64,000 nucleotides of DNA from Tipula vernalis (GCA_958295665.1 OY282558.1:114132838-114196837); one strand, 5' to 3'; positions 36,407 to 49,362 are shown, counted from the first letter of the stretch. Program-made: numbers and translations. The notes: generated by a model not told the origin, from the sequence alone.

Positions 36407-39400
36407 TTTCTAGTAAACTAAATAATAGAACACAACATTCGGTAATACTGATATAGTATTGCCGAAATAATTGTGTGTATTTGTATTTTAGACGTTTCTG
36501 ACAGTATAGATAATAACCCTTTCAAGTCGTTTGACACTTTCACGCAATTAAAAAAATTAAATTTTTTGATTTAAAATTTATTCAAGGCCGTTATGATTAA
36601 CAATCCATTACAAACATAGGTTTGTAGTTAACTGATCGCCAAAAATAATGAATGTTCACCGAAATAAGCAAATATAATGTTCCGACAACAAAATAATAAA
36701 TTATAACGATCATGATTATGGAGAAATTTTGTGATCGTTTATTATGGAGGTCTTATCGATACCTTAAGACTCGATACACAAGTGCTATGTCCGTTTTTAT
36801 AGTTTGTAGTAAATACAAAATAAATATGTCAGAAAGGTATTCTTTATCATTTATAATTCAGTTTTCTGGTGCTACAATCTTTTAGAACACTATTTCCAAG
36901 TACATTGAGTGAAAATTTAAAAGGACATTGAATAAAAATTCAAAATATTTTCGAATTTAGAGACATTGTTGTGGAAATTCAAAATATGGACATAGCATTA
37001 TGCGCTTTAAGGCATTGTTATATGTGTGTGCCAGCACCATTGAATTTAGCGATTTGTTTAGATCTTGCCCTTTGATCGTTCTATCTATATTTGTACCGAA
37101 AATTGTCGCAATTCTATTACAGGAATCTCATTTATGATTTATTAAATTATTAAGAAGGCTCCAAAGTCCAAAGACTCCGAAAGAAGTGTTGTTGGGAGAT
37201 TGGGTTAATCTAGATAGAATTAAGACTGAAGCAAATTTCTTAGAATCATGAAAAATCTTATTGAGTCGACCAAATAAACCAAAATCATATACATATAGAG
37301 TTTTGATTATTTTTGCAAAATCCTGTTAAAGCTTTCAAAAATAAAAATCGAGGTAACAAAATGTGAGAATTATCGAGACAAGTATTATGGATTAAATTGA
37401 TAAATAAAACTACCTTGATGTGGTGGGGAAAATTCCTCTACAAATGCTAATTGGCTCAGCCAGGAAAACTTACATTATAAGATTACAACCCAAATTTAAT
37501 ATAACGACCGTTATTATTATTTTGTAGATGCAGTAGTTTTTGGTTAATTTGTAACAAATTTAATTGATATTTTAAACCAATATTACGGTGTGGCTTTTAA
37601 CGAGTCATTATCTAGTTTGAAACAATTAAAACACACAACCGAAAAAAAATTCAAATTTTATTGCTGTAAAATATATTTACGAATTTACATCTCAAAGTCA
37701 CTTGATCTATTACATTGAGTTAAGTTTGGAGTCCTAAGGATAATTACACTAAAGTATGTTTCTAGAGTTTACAGATCAAACGCAAATTTTTAACCAAGGA
37801 GATTAAGTAATTTTGGTTCTTGTTAAACTTATCGACGGTCTCGTTTTCGATGGCTAAATCACTTTTAGAAACGAATGTCCCGAATTGAGAGACGCTATTT
37901 GTTCCATTTTGGTAAAACTAAATTTTATACATAATGAGAGAGACGCTATTTGTTCCATTTTGGTAAAACTAAATTTTATACCGTTAATTATATTGTAACC
38001 ATTTTGAAAATATAAATATTCAGCAAAAGGTTAAATCGAAACGTTTTTACCATGTTCAGTTTCCTATTGTTTAACATTTTCTGATTTCTAGACGAGATTA
38101 AGAAATTGGACGAAACGAATGCACACAATTTTCAACAGCTTAGAGAATCTAGGCTGTATTTCTAGGTTTCTAGGATCTCAGCAGTAATCGCTGTATTGTG
38201 AATAAAAACTTTAAAGAGACATGAAGTTATTTCCAGTCGCATTTGGTAGTTTTCTGCGAACAAGGGTCTTATGACGGGCATAATAAAATTTCGGCAACAA
38301 CTTGGCATTCAAGCTGATTGATTGTCTGGAGGAAACTGCTTTTAAGTGTTCAGCATTTGCGCAGATATTGCGGTCATTGTTGCAGTCGGTACCAGAAATA
38401 GCAATCGATATTGCATCAATGTAGGAGCTATAAGAAGATTGCAAAATATTTTTCGTAACTGGATCACACCTGTCAATCATCGTTTGACATCACATTTGTG
38501 AACGTGCATCGCCGTGGAGAATCCTGATTAAATCGTGTTTTCTACGGCTCGAAACCACCTTGAGCAAAATTTTCCAACATCACGTTATCGTTTTGGGCAA
38601 CTTCAGCGCTCAAATTTATTTACTCGGACGTATTTATCTTTAACCAAGTTATTGGTTCTTTTGTCCTAGTGTCTATAGAAGTGCTACATCACCAAGGTCA
38701 AACAAAATATTTACAATATGGAGAATAGGATCAGAATGTCAGCTTTCGTTCGATTCTAGTGGGTGGGCTTTCCGAGTTTTTTTCGTTGGTTAAAATAGTA
38801 AACGACTGATAGCAATTTCCACAAAGGCGTGGTTTTCCGTTTTTCTAAAATTGGCAAGTTTACAATCAATTTCTCTTGATTTTTTTACAGTAAGTAAAGA
38901 AAAAAGTGAATTGCAAATATTTTATATCGCGTCACTTGCTTGCTAGGCGATCGAACATCTACACCTAAATTCTTTAAATTTGTAAAATGTTAAATTAAGT
39001 TCCCTTTAATTTCAAAATCCTAAAATTTTTTAAATTGTTTTGAAAATTTTTTAACTCAATCTTAATATTTTTGATTACAATCATAATTGTCGACACCTTG
39101 CAAACATTTATTCAAAACTCTCATGGAATCTTGGGTTCTTAATTTGCTTGTGCGTGATATAGATATGAAGGAATTTAGGCCAGAATTGACCCGCAGCCTA
39201 TAAGAGGTGAGAGGTCATATATTCAAGAAACAGAATTTAGCAGAAATAAAAAAAAACTAACATGCGATTTATAATTTTTGTGAACTTTGATACGTGGAGT
39301 AAACACACTGAAATATTATCCGTATTGTTATCAAGGAGCAGTTGTTTTTTAGATTTTCAAAATACTGTGGCTAACCTAACGCCTTCAAATGTTAAGAAAC

Positions 39401-39938
39401 ATTTGATAAAATACAAATAAAATAGAGAAATGTATTAAGCGGGGAACCGAGTTTAACAAAAAAGGAAGCAGAGTATTAATTGCACAATTACTGAAGAGAA
39501 AGACAATGCTGCGGGAATTAGTAAGATTACCCAATGATTTTAATTTAGCAAAATGTAGGATAGCTAATTTTTGCTACATTTAAAATGTTTATTGTTGTTT
39601 TGAACTTAATCCAGCAATATGACTGAATAAAAACAACCCTGTACTATTTATTATAAAATGATCCAGTACAACGGTCAAATAGGGTTTGAGATCATATGGT
39701 ATTTCCAACCAGATCAGGCATCTAAAATTCGTGCGACCCTCGATCACTGGTGTATTGTGGCCGTGTAATATAATGACTTTGCAAGCAGTGACGCATGCTT
39801 AAATTAGACTTCCTGTTATTTTCCGGGCATCAATTAAATTGATTATTCAGGAAAAACATTTTTCTTGACGATCAAGTTCTATTTACCTATACATTACAAT
39901 TAAAATTTTCATTCTATGACTAAATTATTTCGTCTTAC
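36407..39938. other. AT-rich intergenic DNA
   Basis: About 3.5 kb without a convincing gene. It contains one two-unit tandem duplication (37887-37981). A minus-strand frame at 38211-38480 (89 aa) is slightly GC-richer than its surroundings and could be the edge of an unrecognised mobile element, but no motif supports this. Confidence 0.4.
37887..37981. repeat. Two-unit direct repeat, about 44-bp units spaced 51 bp
   Basis: The sequence beginning GAGAGACGCTATTTGTTCCA and ending in AAATTTTATAC is present twice with essentially no differences, at 37887-37930 and 37938-37981. The identity points to a recent duplication. No function is suggested. Confidence 0.85.
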
Positions 39939-40055
39939 TTAAAACGTAAGAGATTCGGGCTCATTACAATTAAAATTAATATTCTCAGCTTCTTTCTTGA
40001 TAATTTTTTTCTTGCGTCGTTTAACGATTCTTTTAATTATTCTAATTTTATTTTT
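39939..40055 (-). CDS. Candidate Lys/Arg-rich terminal exon, host gene uncertain
   Basis: On the minus strand a very strong acceptor (CTTTTCATTTTCCCTTATTTTTCAG) opens at 40055 into 38 codons and a stop. The product is basic (RIVKRRKKKIIKKEA) with an acidic end. Its composition resembles the KKIKKKRIIKNE stretch near the end of the carboxypeptidase 5 gene upstream on the same strand, so it might be an alternative last exon of that gene. No donor pairing could be established. It may be spurious. Confidence 0.25.
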   Translation of the reverse strand, partial: KNKIRIIKRIVKRRKKKIIKKEAENINFNCNEPESLTF

Positions 40056-41897
40056 CTGAAAAATAAGGGAAAATGAAAAGATGCAAATGAATAGTAACTT
40101 TAATTCTTAAATGTATTATGTAAACAAAATATAGATTAGATAAACTTAATAAACCGTTATAATGATGAAACACATCGTTTAAATTTGTTACAACATTTAA
40201 ATGTATTTATTTAATATATTTTTAATTAATTTCTCACATTTATATAATTTCATAAAAATTAAAGTTAGCGATTTAGAATTTACAAAATTTTATTAATTAG
40301 TTAATTTTATTATTTTAATTTAAAAATCATTCAACTTTTCTCAATACATATCACAATATTCAAATTATAAAAACAAAACAAATTCAACAAAATTTTCTAA
40401 TTTTAACAATTTATTTTTATTAAATTTAACATTTGGATTAATTAAATTTAATTTTCGTACCTTTTAATATCGTAATCTAGTCAATGAAATCGGTCACCGG
40501 TGTTAACTAAGTATAATTATGTTTGAAGCTTCTAAATTAATTTTCATATCTCATAATGAAGAGTGTAATATTTGTCATGTATCGAACTGCTAATTTTTTA
40601 CTTAAATATACCAACTGAATAAAATTAGTTTAACATTTGAATTCGAGTTGCTCTTATGTAAAATATGGCAAAAAATAAAAATAAAAACTATTGTTTTCAA
40701 ACTATAAATCATATTTAAGAATCTAGCGGACAATTTATTTCAAGTTCCATTGGAAAACATTTTTTCAACGATTTATTATTCCACTCAACTAAATTTTTGA
40801 TTCAATATAAACGTCTTATTTGAATAGAAACAACTATTACGTTGAATTGGTCATATCTAGAATCGAAATTCAATATGATTGGCCTGTGCTCTGAAAAATA
40901 AATCCTAAATTTTGATATCTTGTTTTTGGTTGTAAGTTTTTTGTTTGCAACTTTCTTCTAAATCTGAAAGTGGCTTTGTTTAGACATTCAAAAACTTATA
41001 TAAATTAAAATGCTAAATTTGAGTTTTTTTTCGTTTTCTTTAGCAGTCCGTTTGATATAAATATTCCTTTCTTTCTAAGTTATAACAAAAGCACGTTCGT
41101 GTGTGGTGAATTAACTGAATTGATATTGAGTTACTATTCCGTTAATTGAGTTAATATTCAGATAGTTAAGCTACTAAAGTGAATTGGTCGTTCGTTTGCT
41201 ACAATTCAGATAAATGTCAAATTGTTAAAAAGTAATTGGCTTGTGTTATAAAATAATTAAAATTTAAAGTTAATCGACCATTTTCTTGGATCAATTATTT
41301 TTGTGTGTCACATTACATTTTCACAATGTCGAAAAATAAAGAGATCGTAATTTGCGAAACTAACATTATTCGATCAAATCGTCATCAAAATAATTTAAAA
41401 TTCTCTAAAATATTCTAGCTTCTTCGATGCGTAAAACAAAATAATGTCAAAAAACAATTATTTGAATTATCTACACAAGCAAAATTATTATTCAGATAAA
41501 TCAGTAGCTCAATACTTTTAACTGAAGTGAAGCATAGCAAACGAACGAATAAATCACTTCAGTTAATTCAGATAATTCAGTTAATTCATCACAAACGAAC
41601 CCATTTCAAGTCGAAACCTAATTAAAACTGCAATGCTTGCTTCACCCAAGTGTCTTCTGAACAAGTATCAAATTTATCTTCAAACTATTAAACTATTCGA
41701 TAAAATAAAAATTCGTTTATTTCTGTAATAATTCAATTTGTTATTAAACCTAAAAATTTGTTGTAAAAAATAAATTCATTTATATATAGAAAAAAAGGAA
41801 ATCCAATTTCTTATTATGATTTCTTATTCCAGCTGAAAATCTTCTTCAACTTCATTAAAACTACAAAAGAGTAAAAATAAAAAACAAATTATTAAAT
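40056..41897. other. AT-rich region downstream of the carboxypeptidase gene
   Basis: It is mainly 3' flank or UTR, and contains the inverted-repeat element at 41094-41602. A minus-strand TTTTGTAG acceptor near 41847 leads into a short acidic frame (FNEVEEDFQLE), but no suitable donor was seen. Confidence 0.4.
41094..41602. repeat. MITE-like inverted repeat, about 510 bp
   Basis: The left arm (GTTCGTGTGTGGTGAATTAA, then ACTGAAT) and the right arm, read as reverse complement (GTTCGTTTGTGATGAATTAA, then ACTGAAT), form inverted ends. Inner motifs (GTTCGTTTGCTA and its complement near 41536) continue the pairing for about 120 bp. It is non-coding, and no target duplication is obvious. Confidence 0.6.
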
Positions 41898-44800
41898 TTA
41901 TAGCCATCCAGTCTTAACACGTGACTTCTTTCGTTTTAATCCCGTCATGGTAGTCTCATTTTTTATAATTCGTTTCTTTTTAATTTTTTTAGTAGTACCC
42001 AATGCTGGTGCCCCAACGAATGTTAATTTTTTCGATAGATTCGGTAAAGAATTTGATTTACGTAACGGATTAACACCAGCATTTGGTTTTGATGAAGTGG
42101 CACGAAAACCACCAAGTACTGATTTTATAACAAATGATGTACCTGGTATTCCACTTGCTGTGGTAGATGATGGTAACGTTGTGGATGAAGTTGTTTGGGA
42201 GCTTGCATTTAGCATGACTGGCTTTGCGATTGTGGTCGATTTTATGCAAGTGTTGCTACGTTTCAATGAGTGTGAACAACATGGAACTTCAGTTTCTTTT
42301 ATGATCTGCTGGGTTATTGGGATGATAATTGATGATGTTAAATTTGGTGAATCGAGTAAATCAAGTTTTGAGGCGATCGTTGTAGAACCGGTCAATTGAG
42401 TTGTATGCAAAAGATGTTGTGATACTTTGATACGCTTCCTTGGCACTTGTGAGATTGATGTTGATGGTTCCGAAATACCAGATGTACCAGCAATTTGATT
42501 ATCACAAAAAGTTTTAATCTTTTTCGAACTGGTCGAATTTTCCTTTTTCCCATATAGTGTTTGGTTAGACTTTTTCGTTTTAAAGATTGTATTTGATGCA
42601 CTTTTTTTCGTTTTAGTGTCACCGATCGTCGTTAGCAGTGACACCACCGATGGTGATGATATTGGACTCACTACGAGCGTTGAAGTAGTCGATGTTGTTG
42701 TAGTCAATGCCAATGCGTTCGACAATGATGAATTTGATGAAGCACAAGCTAATGATGTTAATGTTTGATTTGTCTGCATAATGTTGTTATTATTCGATAG
42801 CGTTTGTTGGATTGTTGTTTGTAGTGGCATGATAACTAAAGGATTATTCTCTAATGAAACATTAACGATATTAATTGAATTGGTATTATTAGCATTGGAA
42901 GGTCCCGTTTCTAGCAAATCCCATGGCGACGACAATTCATATAATGCTTTGTTCTCTTTTAATGGGTCGACATGTGATGAACTTGGTCGGGAGTAGTTAC
43001 TATTAATGTTACTTTTACTTTTCATGCGTCTTTTAGGACGGGAGCTCTAAAGAGATAAGAGAAGAAAAACAAAATAAACATTACTTTAAATTTTAATTAC
43101 TTAGCAAATCGATCAACGTTTCGGGACGTTTATTTAGATGTCAACGTTTCGCAAACTTGAGGACATCGCAGGTCTGTCTTAAAACTGAATTCATAGAATT
43201 TAGTACGAATATCTAATGAGTTGCAGATTTGTTGGTTGTGTAATTTTCTTATTACGATTTCTGTCATGTGTGCATGAACCTCAGTTTGTGTAACGCGGCT
43301 GTGCATAAAGATTTATGATTGCAAGAAAATTAAAAAAACAAAACTCTAAATTAGACTTAATGATACACTAAAATGATTTTTAATTTTAAAATCATTCACA
43401 ATTGCATTTCGCTAAATTTTCTATAAATACCCTCGAGGTAATTAGAGTTAAAATACATTTTCTTTAACAAACAGCTGTTAGATTTATTTATGTCACCACA
43501 CAATTAAAACATGTAGGTAATAAACAAATTACAAATACAAATCAACATGTATGTTGCGTGAGCACTACTTCAAAAGCTCACAACAAATTTAGATACAGTT
43601 TTTTCCAATTTTCTCACACAATTAAGCTGCACACATTTAGCGATTGCTTAAACGTCGTCGTTTTTTTCTTTTTTTAGTTTTCTTAATTTAGAAATCGGCC
43701 GAATAAATAATAATTTTTATTAGAACACAACAATATTAGAAATGTTTATACCTTAGTCCCTGATCCGGCTGAGTTACATCGGCTGGCTAAATTTCGATCG
43801 AACTCCATCGATTTCAATGAGTTTCGCAAGCCTTGAAGTGTACGAAATTCGGAATTTCCTAATCGAGATGAAGGGTTTGAATTGGTTAAATCGAGTATTG
43901 ATGGCCCTAGTGCACGTCCAACCTAAAAATGAATCGTAAATTAATAAGATTGTATTAGGCTCTAAAATTGTACGTTAGTTTACCTCTTCAAATATCGCTG
44001 GTGTATATTTAGGAGCTAATGGATTTGTTATTTTTGGTGGTGTTTTGTCCTTGGCTTTTTGTGGTAGCACATTCATTATTTTTCCAGTATTATAGTTACT
44101 TTCAAGAGTATAACTTTTAATCAGTCCAATCGACTTATATATTGCAACACGGCCGGACCCTTCTTTGGACAAACCATCACGCTTTCCTCTGGAGAAGTTT
44201 ATTAAATTATTACGAATTCTATTGAAATTAAATGTTATAACTTACTTCAAATACATATTCCGTTCGGAAAAATTACACGCATCAAAATGGAAATGAGCAC
44301 AATTCAAGCTCATTAATCGTGGCAGTAACATACATTCGACCGCTTCCCAAACATTGGGCAAATGATTCCCATACATAAAAACCCCCTTTTTGGAAGCATG
44401 ACCATGAAAATCGATGTACAAAAATAAATTACTTTTTTCATCCAGAGGTGAGCAACACATTCTATCCTCGTCTGTTTTTACAGTAAGATCAAGATTTTTG
44501 TTCGTTCGACTAGAGCGATTACTATTCTGTTGGTTCGAACAAGATTGAAATGATCCCAATATGACGGGATGCATTGGGCTTCGATTTCCATTACCTGTGT
44601 TTGATTTGAGCTCTTTGCGCGCGGATAATTTTTTATTCGTTCCAATTTTATTCTCATTAAATCCGACACTTTTAGGCCTCTGATCTTTATTACCACCATT
44701 CATTGCGGAAGATGCACTAAATTTCGATAGTTTCATTGTAGTACAGCTTCCTGATTTTATTACATTTAATTTATTTTGTTTTAAAAAATTTTTCTTCTTC

Positions 44801-46368
44801 GACCCTAATGAGATATTCAGGAAAGCTTGTGACGATTCCAACGAATGAACGGGTGAAAGACATATTTCAGATGATTTTTTATTATCGATTTCATCCTCAA
44901 AGGGATCCAGACCACTTTTGGTGTCTCCATCATTATTCGATGATGAGCTAGCCATTGAACTGCACGATTGTATTGAAGTGATTGAACCTTCTTTGAGATT
45001 TGTTGGTTGTTGCTCCGCCTCTTCATTCAATTTTTGACTTTCAACATTTTCTTTAATTGCCGGAGATGCACCATGCTTATTTTTTATACGTTTATCAGTT
45101 ACGGTTGCAACAAGTTCTTCTCGTTTATCATATCCGTAATGATAAAATCGTATTAATTTCCGGGCCGCAAAAATGGTCGGCTGAGTTTCCAATTTCGGAT
45201 TCAGATACACACGATTTAAATTTTGGCCTAGCGTATCAGATCTATACATTCCGTTATAAACACCGTCCGGATTTAAAAATGGTACAATTTTAAATATATA
45301 CATGCTCCGTAAAATCGAGGCGATCGGATTCCGTTTATCCAAGATAAAATTTATAAATCCATTTAGTATAAAACTGGCTGGGGTTTCACCCGGATGAACA
45401 CGAGACGATAAAAAAATAACTTTTTTATTTTTAAAAATGTGGCATCGTTTCCGATTTGGTTGGGGAAATAAATTTTCTAGAATTGGTTCGGAATCTTCGG
45501 TTATACCATGGAACGAGGTGATGGTTAATAAATAGACCTCGCGTCCTTGAAGCGAGTATATAAGGGTTTCACGATAATAGTAAATCTCATTTTGTAAATC
45601 TCCTTCGAATTTTTTCAATTCATCAATTTTCTGTGCTTCAGGTCGGTCGGAATTAGAAGTGTCATATTCACCAGACTCTATATTACTCAAAAATGAAGAA
45701 TTACTATCACTACTTAAATTATTATCACTGTCCTCAATTCTTTCTCGATTGGAATTCAATTCGGCTGACGCTTTTACTGAAATACGATGTATAATATATT
45801 CACATTCTTTTGGTGAGCGCTCGAATTTTTTATCCAATTTGTCTAGAAATTCGCTTAGTTCAGCGCATGAATAAGGGAAGGTGAATGCATAATATACCAA
45901 AGTATTTGGATTATCAGGGATGCGATGCAGAAATCCTAAGACAAAATTATCGTTTTCAACTTGGAAAGATGGCTTATCTTTAATACGTTCCCATTTACCG
46001 AGCGGGCCTATTTTGACGACTGGTTGCATGCCTTGGCCATAAAGTTTGGCTTGTCGATTTAAATTCATAATATAAAATTTTGCGACTTGATTAGCTTCAC
46101 CGCCTTTGACCGTAAAATAGAACCAGGTTCGGTTTCCATTTTCATAAGGGGTATCGGCACAATCCGGTTTAGTGTATAATTTAAATTCTAGCCCATTAAA
46201 ATAATCTGCTTTTAATTCTGGAATAGAAACTGCATAAAAAAATATTGGCAATACCTTAAAGCACAAAAATAATTTACCTTCATTTTCCTTTAGCAGCTCC
46301 ACAGTTCTTAGGTTCCCAGAATCAAACTTCGAATTAAATATTAGACCACCACATTCAAAATCATCCAT
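41898..46368 (-). CDS. AGBL5: Cytosolic carboxypeptidase-like protein 5 (AGBL5/CCP5)
   Basis: An M14 zinc carboxypeptidase of the Nna1/CCP group. CCP5 removes branch-point glutamates from polyglutamylated tubulin. Exons: 46368-46278, 46229-44246, 44188-43984, 43922-43752, 43046-41898, total 3600 nt (1199 aa), phases consistent. The start MDDFECGGLIFNSKFDSGNL and KPDCADTPYENGNRTWFYF match the CCP5 N-domain. Zinc ligands are seen in SRVHPGETP (His309/Glu312 by this model) and DFHGHASKKG (about 640). The catalytic Glu is in YTLESNYNTG (Glu721). SEGAP-like insertions of Ser/Asn-rich sequence lie inside the catalytic domain. From about residue 820 the tail is disordered and ends in Lys/Arg-rich sequence. 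The first intron is only 48 nt and in frame, so the unspliced frame also stays open. Confidence 0.93.
46230..46277 (-). other. 48-nt in-frame intron of carboxypeptidase 5
   Basis: It has GT and a pyrimidine-rich TTTTTTTATGCAG end. Removing it joins ELLKENE to SIPELKADYF with one new Val codon. The 16 residues encoded if retained (rich in Phe, Leu and Cys) fit poorly in the conserved N-domain, which supports splicing. Confidence 0.6.
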
Positions 46369-47103
46369 TATGGGGTTTTAAGAAACTTTCTTAATTTTAT
46401 AATTTATTAAATAAAACTAAAAAAAAAAAAAATTGGAGCAAAAAATAAAATTTAATTGAAAAACAAAATATTTTTCACTGGCATTAAAAAACATTGGCCT
46501 TTGGTATACATTTATATCGAAATAAACAAAAAAATTCCAATAAGATTATTATTTATTTGTAAACAAAAACAAGTCGCGTTAAAGTTTTATACATATATTG
46601 TCAAAAATTTAATAAAAAAGACAATTTTTTTTGGTACACTCTCCCCCAATAAATTAAATCGACCAATAAAATCAAATGTTATTACGTCACTATAAAAAAT
46701 ATTTAGAAAAATTCCTATATCACAAAATCCAATAAGAGAGAATAATATCAAAGTTGAATGACAGAAAACAGCTGATTGTTAAAGTTTTACAATAAATCTA
46801 GTCTATATTATTATTTGTAATTATTAATACTATTGTATATTTACGAATAAGTAAAACAATTTTTTTTATTAAATTAAATTCGATTTTATAGAGTTTAATA
46901 AAAAATTCACAAAGTTTTAGTGATGAAAATTTTACGCCATTTTGGATTATGTACCAAAATTTCCCTAATTCAGTAAAGACACAATCTAGCTAGAGCATAA
47001 TAAAAGTGGAGACATCTTTTGAATAACATAGTAAATATACGTATTTTTTTATTGTAAATAAATGCATCGGTTAACAAGTAAAAAAGTAAAATTCGATTTA
47101 AAA
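46369..47103. other. Intergenic region between CCP5 and BCKDHB
   Basis: AT-rich. It should hold the promoter of the carboxypeptidase gene and the 3' end of BCKDHB, both on the minus strand. No feature was recognised. Confidence 0.4.
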
Positions 47104-48385
47104 TTAATAATTAATTAATTGTTTAATCCCTTCGAAACAGCGGTATTTGTCAGGTAAATAGAATGGTTCGTGCACGTGAGGGAATGGTGTATCCCATCCC
47201 GTGACACGTTTAACCGGCGCTTCTAAATGAAGAAAGCATTCGTTTTGTATGGTAGCTGCGAGTTCGGCACCGAATCCACCTGTTAATGGCGCTTCGTGTG
47301 ATACTAGTACACGACCAGTTTTCTTGACGGACTGTGGAATTTGGTAAAATTTATCATGAATTGCAAATAAAAAATAATTACACAACATTTACATTAACCA
47401 CAGTAGTTTTATCCCAAGGCAGGATTGAGACCAAATCGATGACTTCACAGTTGATTTTGAGATCCTTCTTAGCCATATCGGCAACTTCGAGCAGTACATG
47501 AATTTGGGTTCCCCATCCGATTAAAGTGATATCATTTCCTTTTCTCAAAATATCAGCCTTTCCGATTGGACAAATATAATCGCCTGAAGGAACTTCTTCG
47601 ACTGCATTTCTATATAAAATTTTTGGTTCGAACACCAAAACTGGATCTTTCTCGCGAACTGCAGCTAGAAGCAATCCTTTCGCTTTGATTGGACCTCGTG
47701 GTACAACTATTTTTAAACCGGGAGTATGTGCAAAGTATGCTTCCGGTGATTGAGAATGATATAGTGCACCATGACCAACAGCTCCGCACGGTGCACGAAT
47801 AACTAGCGATCCGCAATCGAATAGGCCACCACTGCGATAACGATTTTTGGCTGCTTCATTAATAATCTGATCGAATGCAGGAAAAATGTAATCAGCAAAT
47901 TGCATCTCTGCTATCGCCGTTGCTCCAGCATTTGCCAAACCAATACCAAATCCAGCAATTCCTTGTTCACATAGTGGTGTGTTAAATACTCGATCGTTCC
48001 CGTATTTTTTTTGTAGCCCAACCGAGCATCTAAACACTCCACCAAAAGCAACATCTTCACCAAAAATAACCGCAGACTGATCTTTTTCCATTGTTATGTC
48101 GAGGGCATTATTAATCGCCGTAAACATATTCATTTTAGTCGTAGGCCCATCAACGGGTGGTTTAGTATCCGGCACATAAGTAAAATGGGCGGCAAATCGT
48201 TTATTTATTACATTAGTTAAAACAAGTTTTCCTGTGTTTTGTTTCAAAATACTTTTAACTAGTGTGGAAGACATTTTTTTTTTATTACACTTAACTACAG
48301 ATAATAGATTGCGTAACCTTATAGGCTTAATTAAATAGATTCTAAAGTAAGAATCTGCGTACTTGCGAATTATAAGTTGCGCCAA
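47104..48385 (-). CDS. BCKDHB: 2-oxoisovalerate dehydrogenase subunit beta, mitochondrial (BCKDHB)
   Basis: The beta subunit of the E1 component of branched-chain 2-oxoacid dehydrogenase, which decarboxylates the keto acids of Leu, Ile and Val in the mitochondrial matrix. Two exons, 48385-47393 and 47331-47104, phase 0, 406 aa from the first ATG. The Met at 48274 ([12 protein letters not shown]) gives 369 aa with a plausible presequence and may be the real start (human: 392 aa). The mature part begins around AHFTYVPD. Family signatures are [58 protein letters not shown] and [13 protein letters not shown] (thiamine-diphosphate and interface segments). The C-domain has [14 protein letters not shown] and [15 protein letters not shown]. 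The protein ends in INY, like vertebrate forms. It appears intact. Confidence 0.96.
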
Positions 48386-48591
48386 TTTTTGTATTAATGC
48401 AACGGTATTTATCTATTAAAATATTATTTTGATAGAAAATAAATGTGAGTTTTTAAATGTGTATTAATTATATTTAAAGCCGTTTACAGTTTTAAATAAA
48501 ACGTTTTCAAAATCTACTTATTATTATCGTCGTACACACAACCTTCACGATGACACTTGTTGACATTTTTACAAAAAAAATAAAGTATGTA
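48386..48591. other. Promoter-proximal region of BCKDHB
   Basis: About 200 bp between the first BCKDHB ATG and the MITE at 48592. AT-rich, with no distinct element identified. Confidence 0.35.
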
Positions 48592-48985
48592 ATGTGGTTT
48601 TCCAATTGAGCCAAAAAGACTCCGAGCGAAAAATAAGTGACAGCAGCTGTTATTTGTCGCTCGGTTAAATTTTTCGGAGCGATGATTTCATTGAAATGTC
48701 ATTTAAACGTCAAAACAAATATGTGGAAAAATTAAAAATATGTAACAGAGCATTCACAATGGAAAAATTTGTTATATTTATAAATTTCCAACTTAACGAA
48801 AAAAAATTTTTCCTCGTTATGTTGTAAATTCATGCAAACCTGTAAGTCAAAAGTAAAAAGTTTTTTCATTGTGAATGCTCTGTAATAAATAATTAAAATC
48901 GCTCCGAAAATTTGACCGAGTTACAAAAGACAGCTGATGACACTTATTTTTCGCTCGGAGTTTTGTGTCAACTTGGCAACCACAT
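48592..48985. mobile_element. MITE-like inverted repeat, about 394 bp, upstream of BCKDHB
   Basis: The arms pair over more than 130 bp: ACTCCGAGCGAAAAATAAGTG and GCTCGGTTAAATTTTTCGGA on the left match the complements of right-arm sequences (48893-48960). The inner motif CAGAGCATTCACAATG is also inverted (48750 and 48867). The ends are ATGTGG/CCACAT. A TA duplication is possible but weak. No coding capacity. Confidence 0.7.
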
Positions 48986-49084
48986 AAAATAATTAAAAAT
49001 TCGGAACTGAATTCCGAAAAATATTGCAATGAAGATTGATGAAAATGAGTTTTAAAAATACAGTACGCGAAGAATATCTTATAG

Positions 49085-49138
49085 AATAAGTTTTGCGGGT
49101 TGGTTCCTCTCAAAATTAATTTCAATTTTGAATGGTAC
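49085..49138 (+). pseudogene. Left part of a Tc1-like transposase split by the LTR element
   Basis: The plus-strand frame reading GWFLSKLISILNGT runs up to the GTAC target site and continues in frame at 53618 into FIMVNAQIHKT once the retrotransposon is removed. The match to the beta-strand before the second catalytic Asp of Tc1/IS630-type transposases is short, so this part rests on the continuity of frame. Confidence 0.4.
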
Positions 49139-49362
49139 TGTGGAGGTTAAACGAATTTACCAATATTTAAATGAAATACACTTATAGATTTATTTATTAT
49201 TTATTAAGTTTTTAATTACACGCCTTTTCTTATTCGTGGTTATTTCTAATCTGTCAGTCTATCTAATAATTTTTACACTGAACTAAAATGGTTCTCCCAA
49301 TCAACCAAAAATGGTTAGTACCCTTTTTGGGTAATTTGGGTAGTTGCAATGAGGTCGCCACA
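49139..49362 (-). repeat. Complete 3' LTR (224 bp)
   Basis: Inverted TGTGG/CCACA termini, polypurine tract immediately inside, and GTAC outside. Its first 74 bp in element orientation match the truncated 5' LTR with two substitutions. Confidence 0.85.

Noticed and set aside
38211..38480. 89-codon minus-strand frame
   Set aside because: Somewhat GC-richer than its surroundings and possibly an old mobile element, but no motif or boundary could be recognised.
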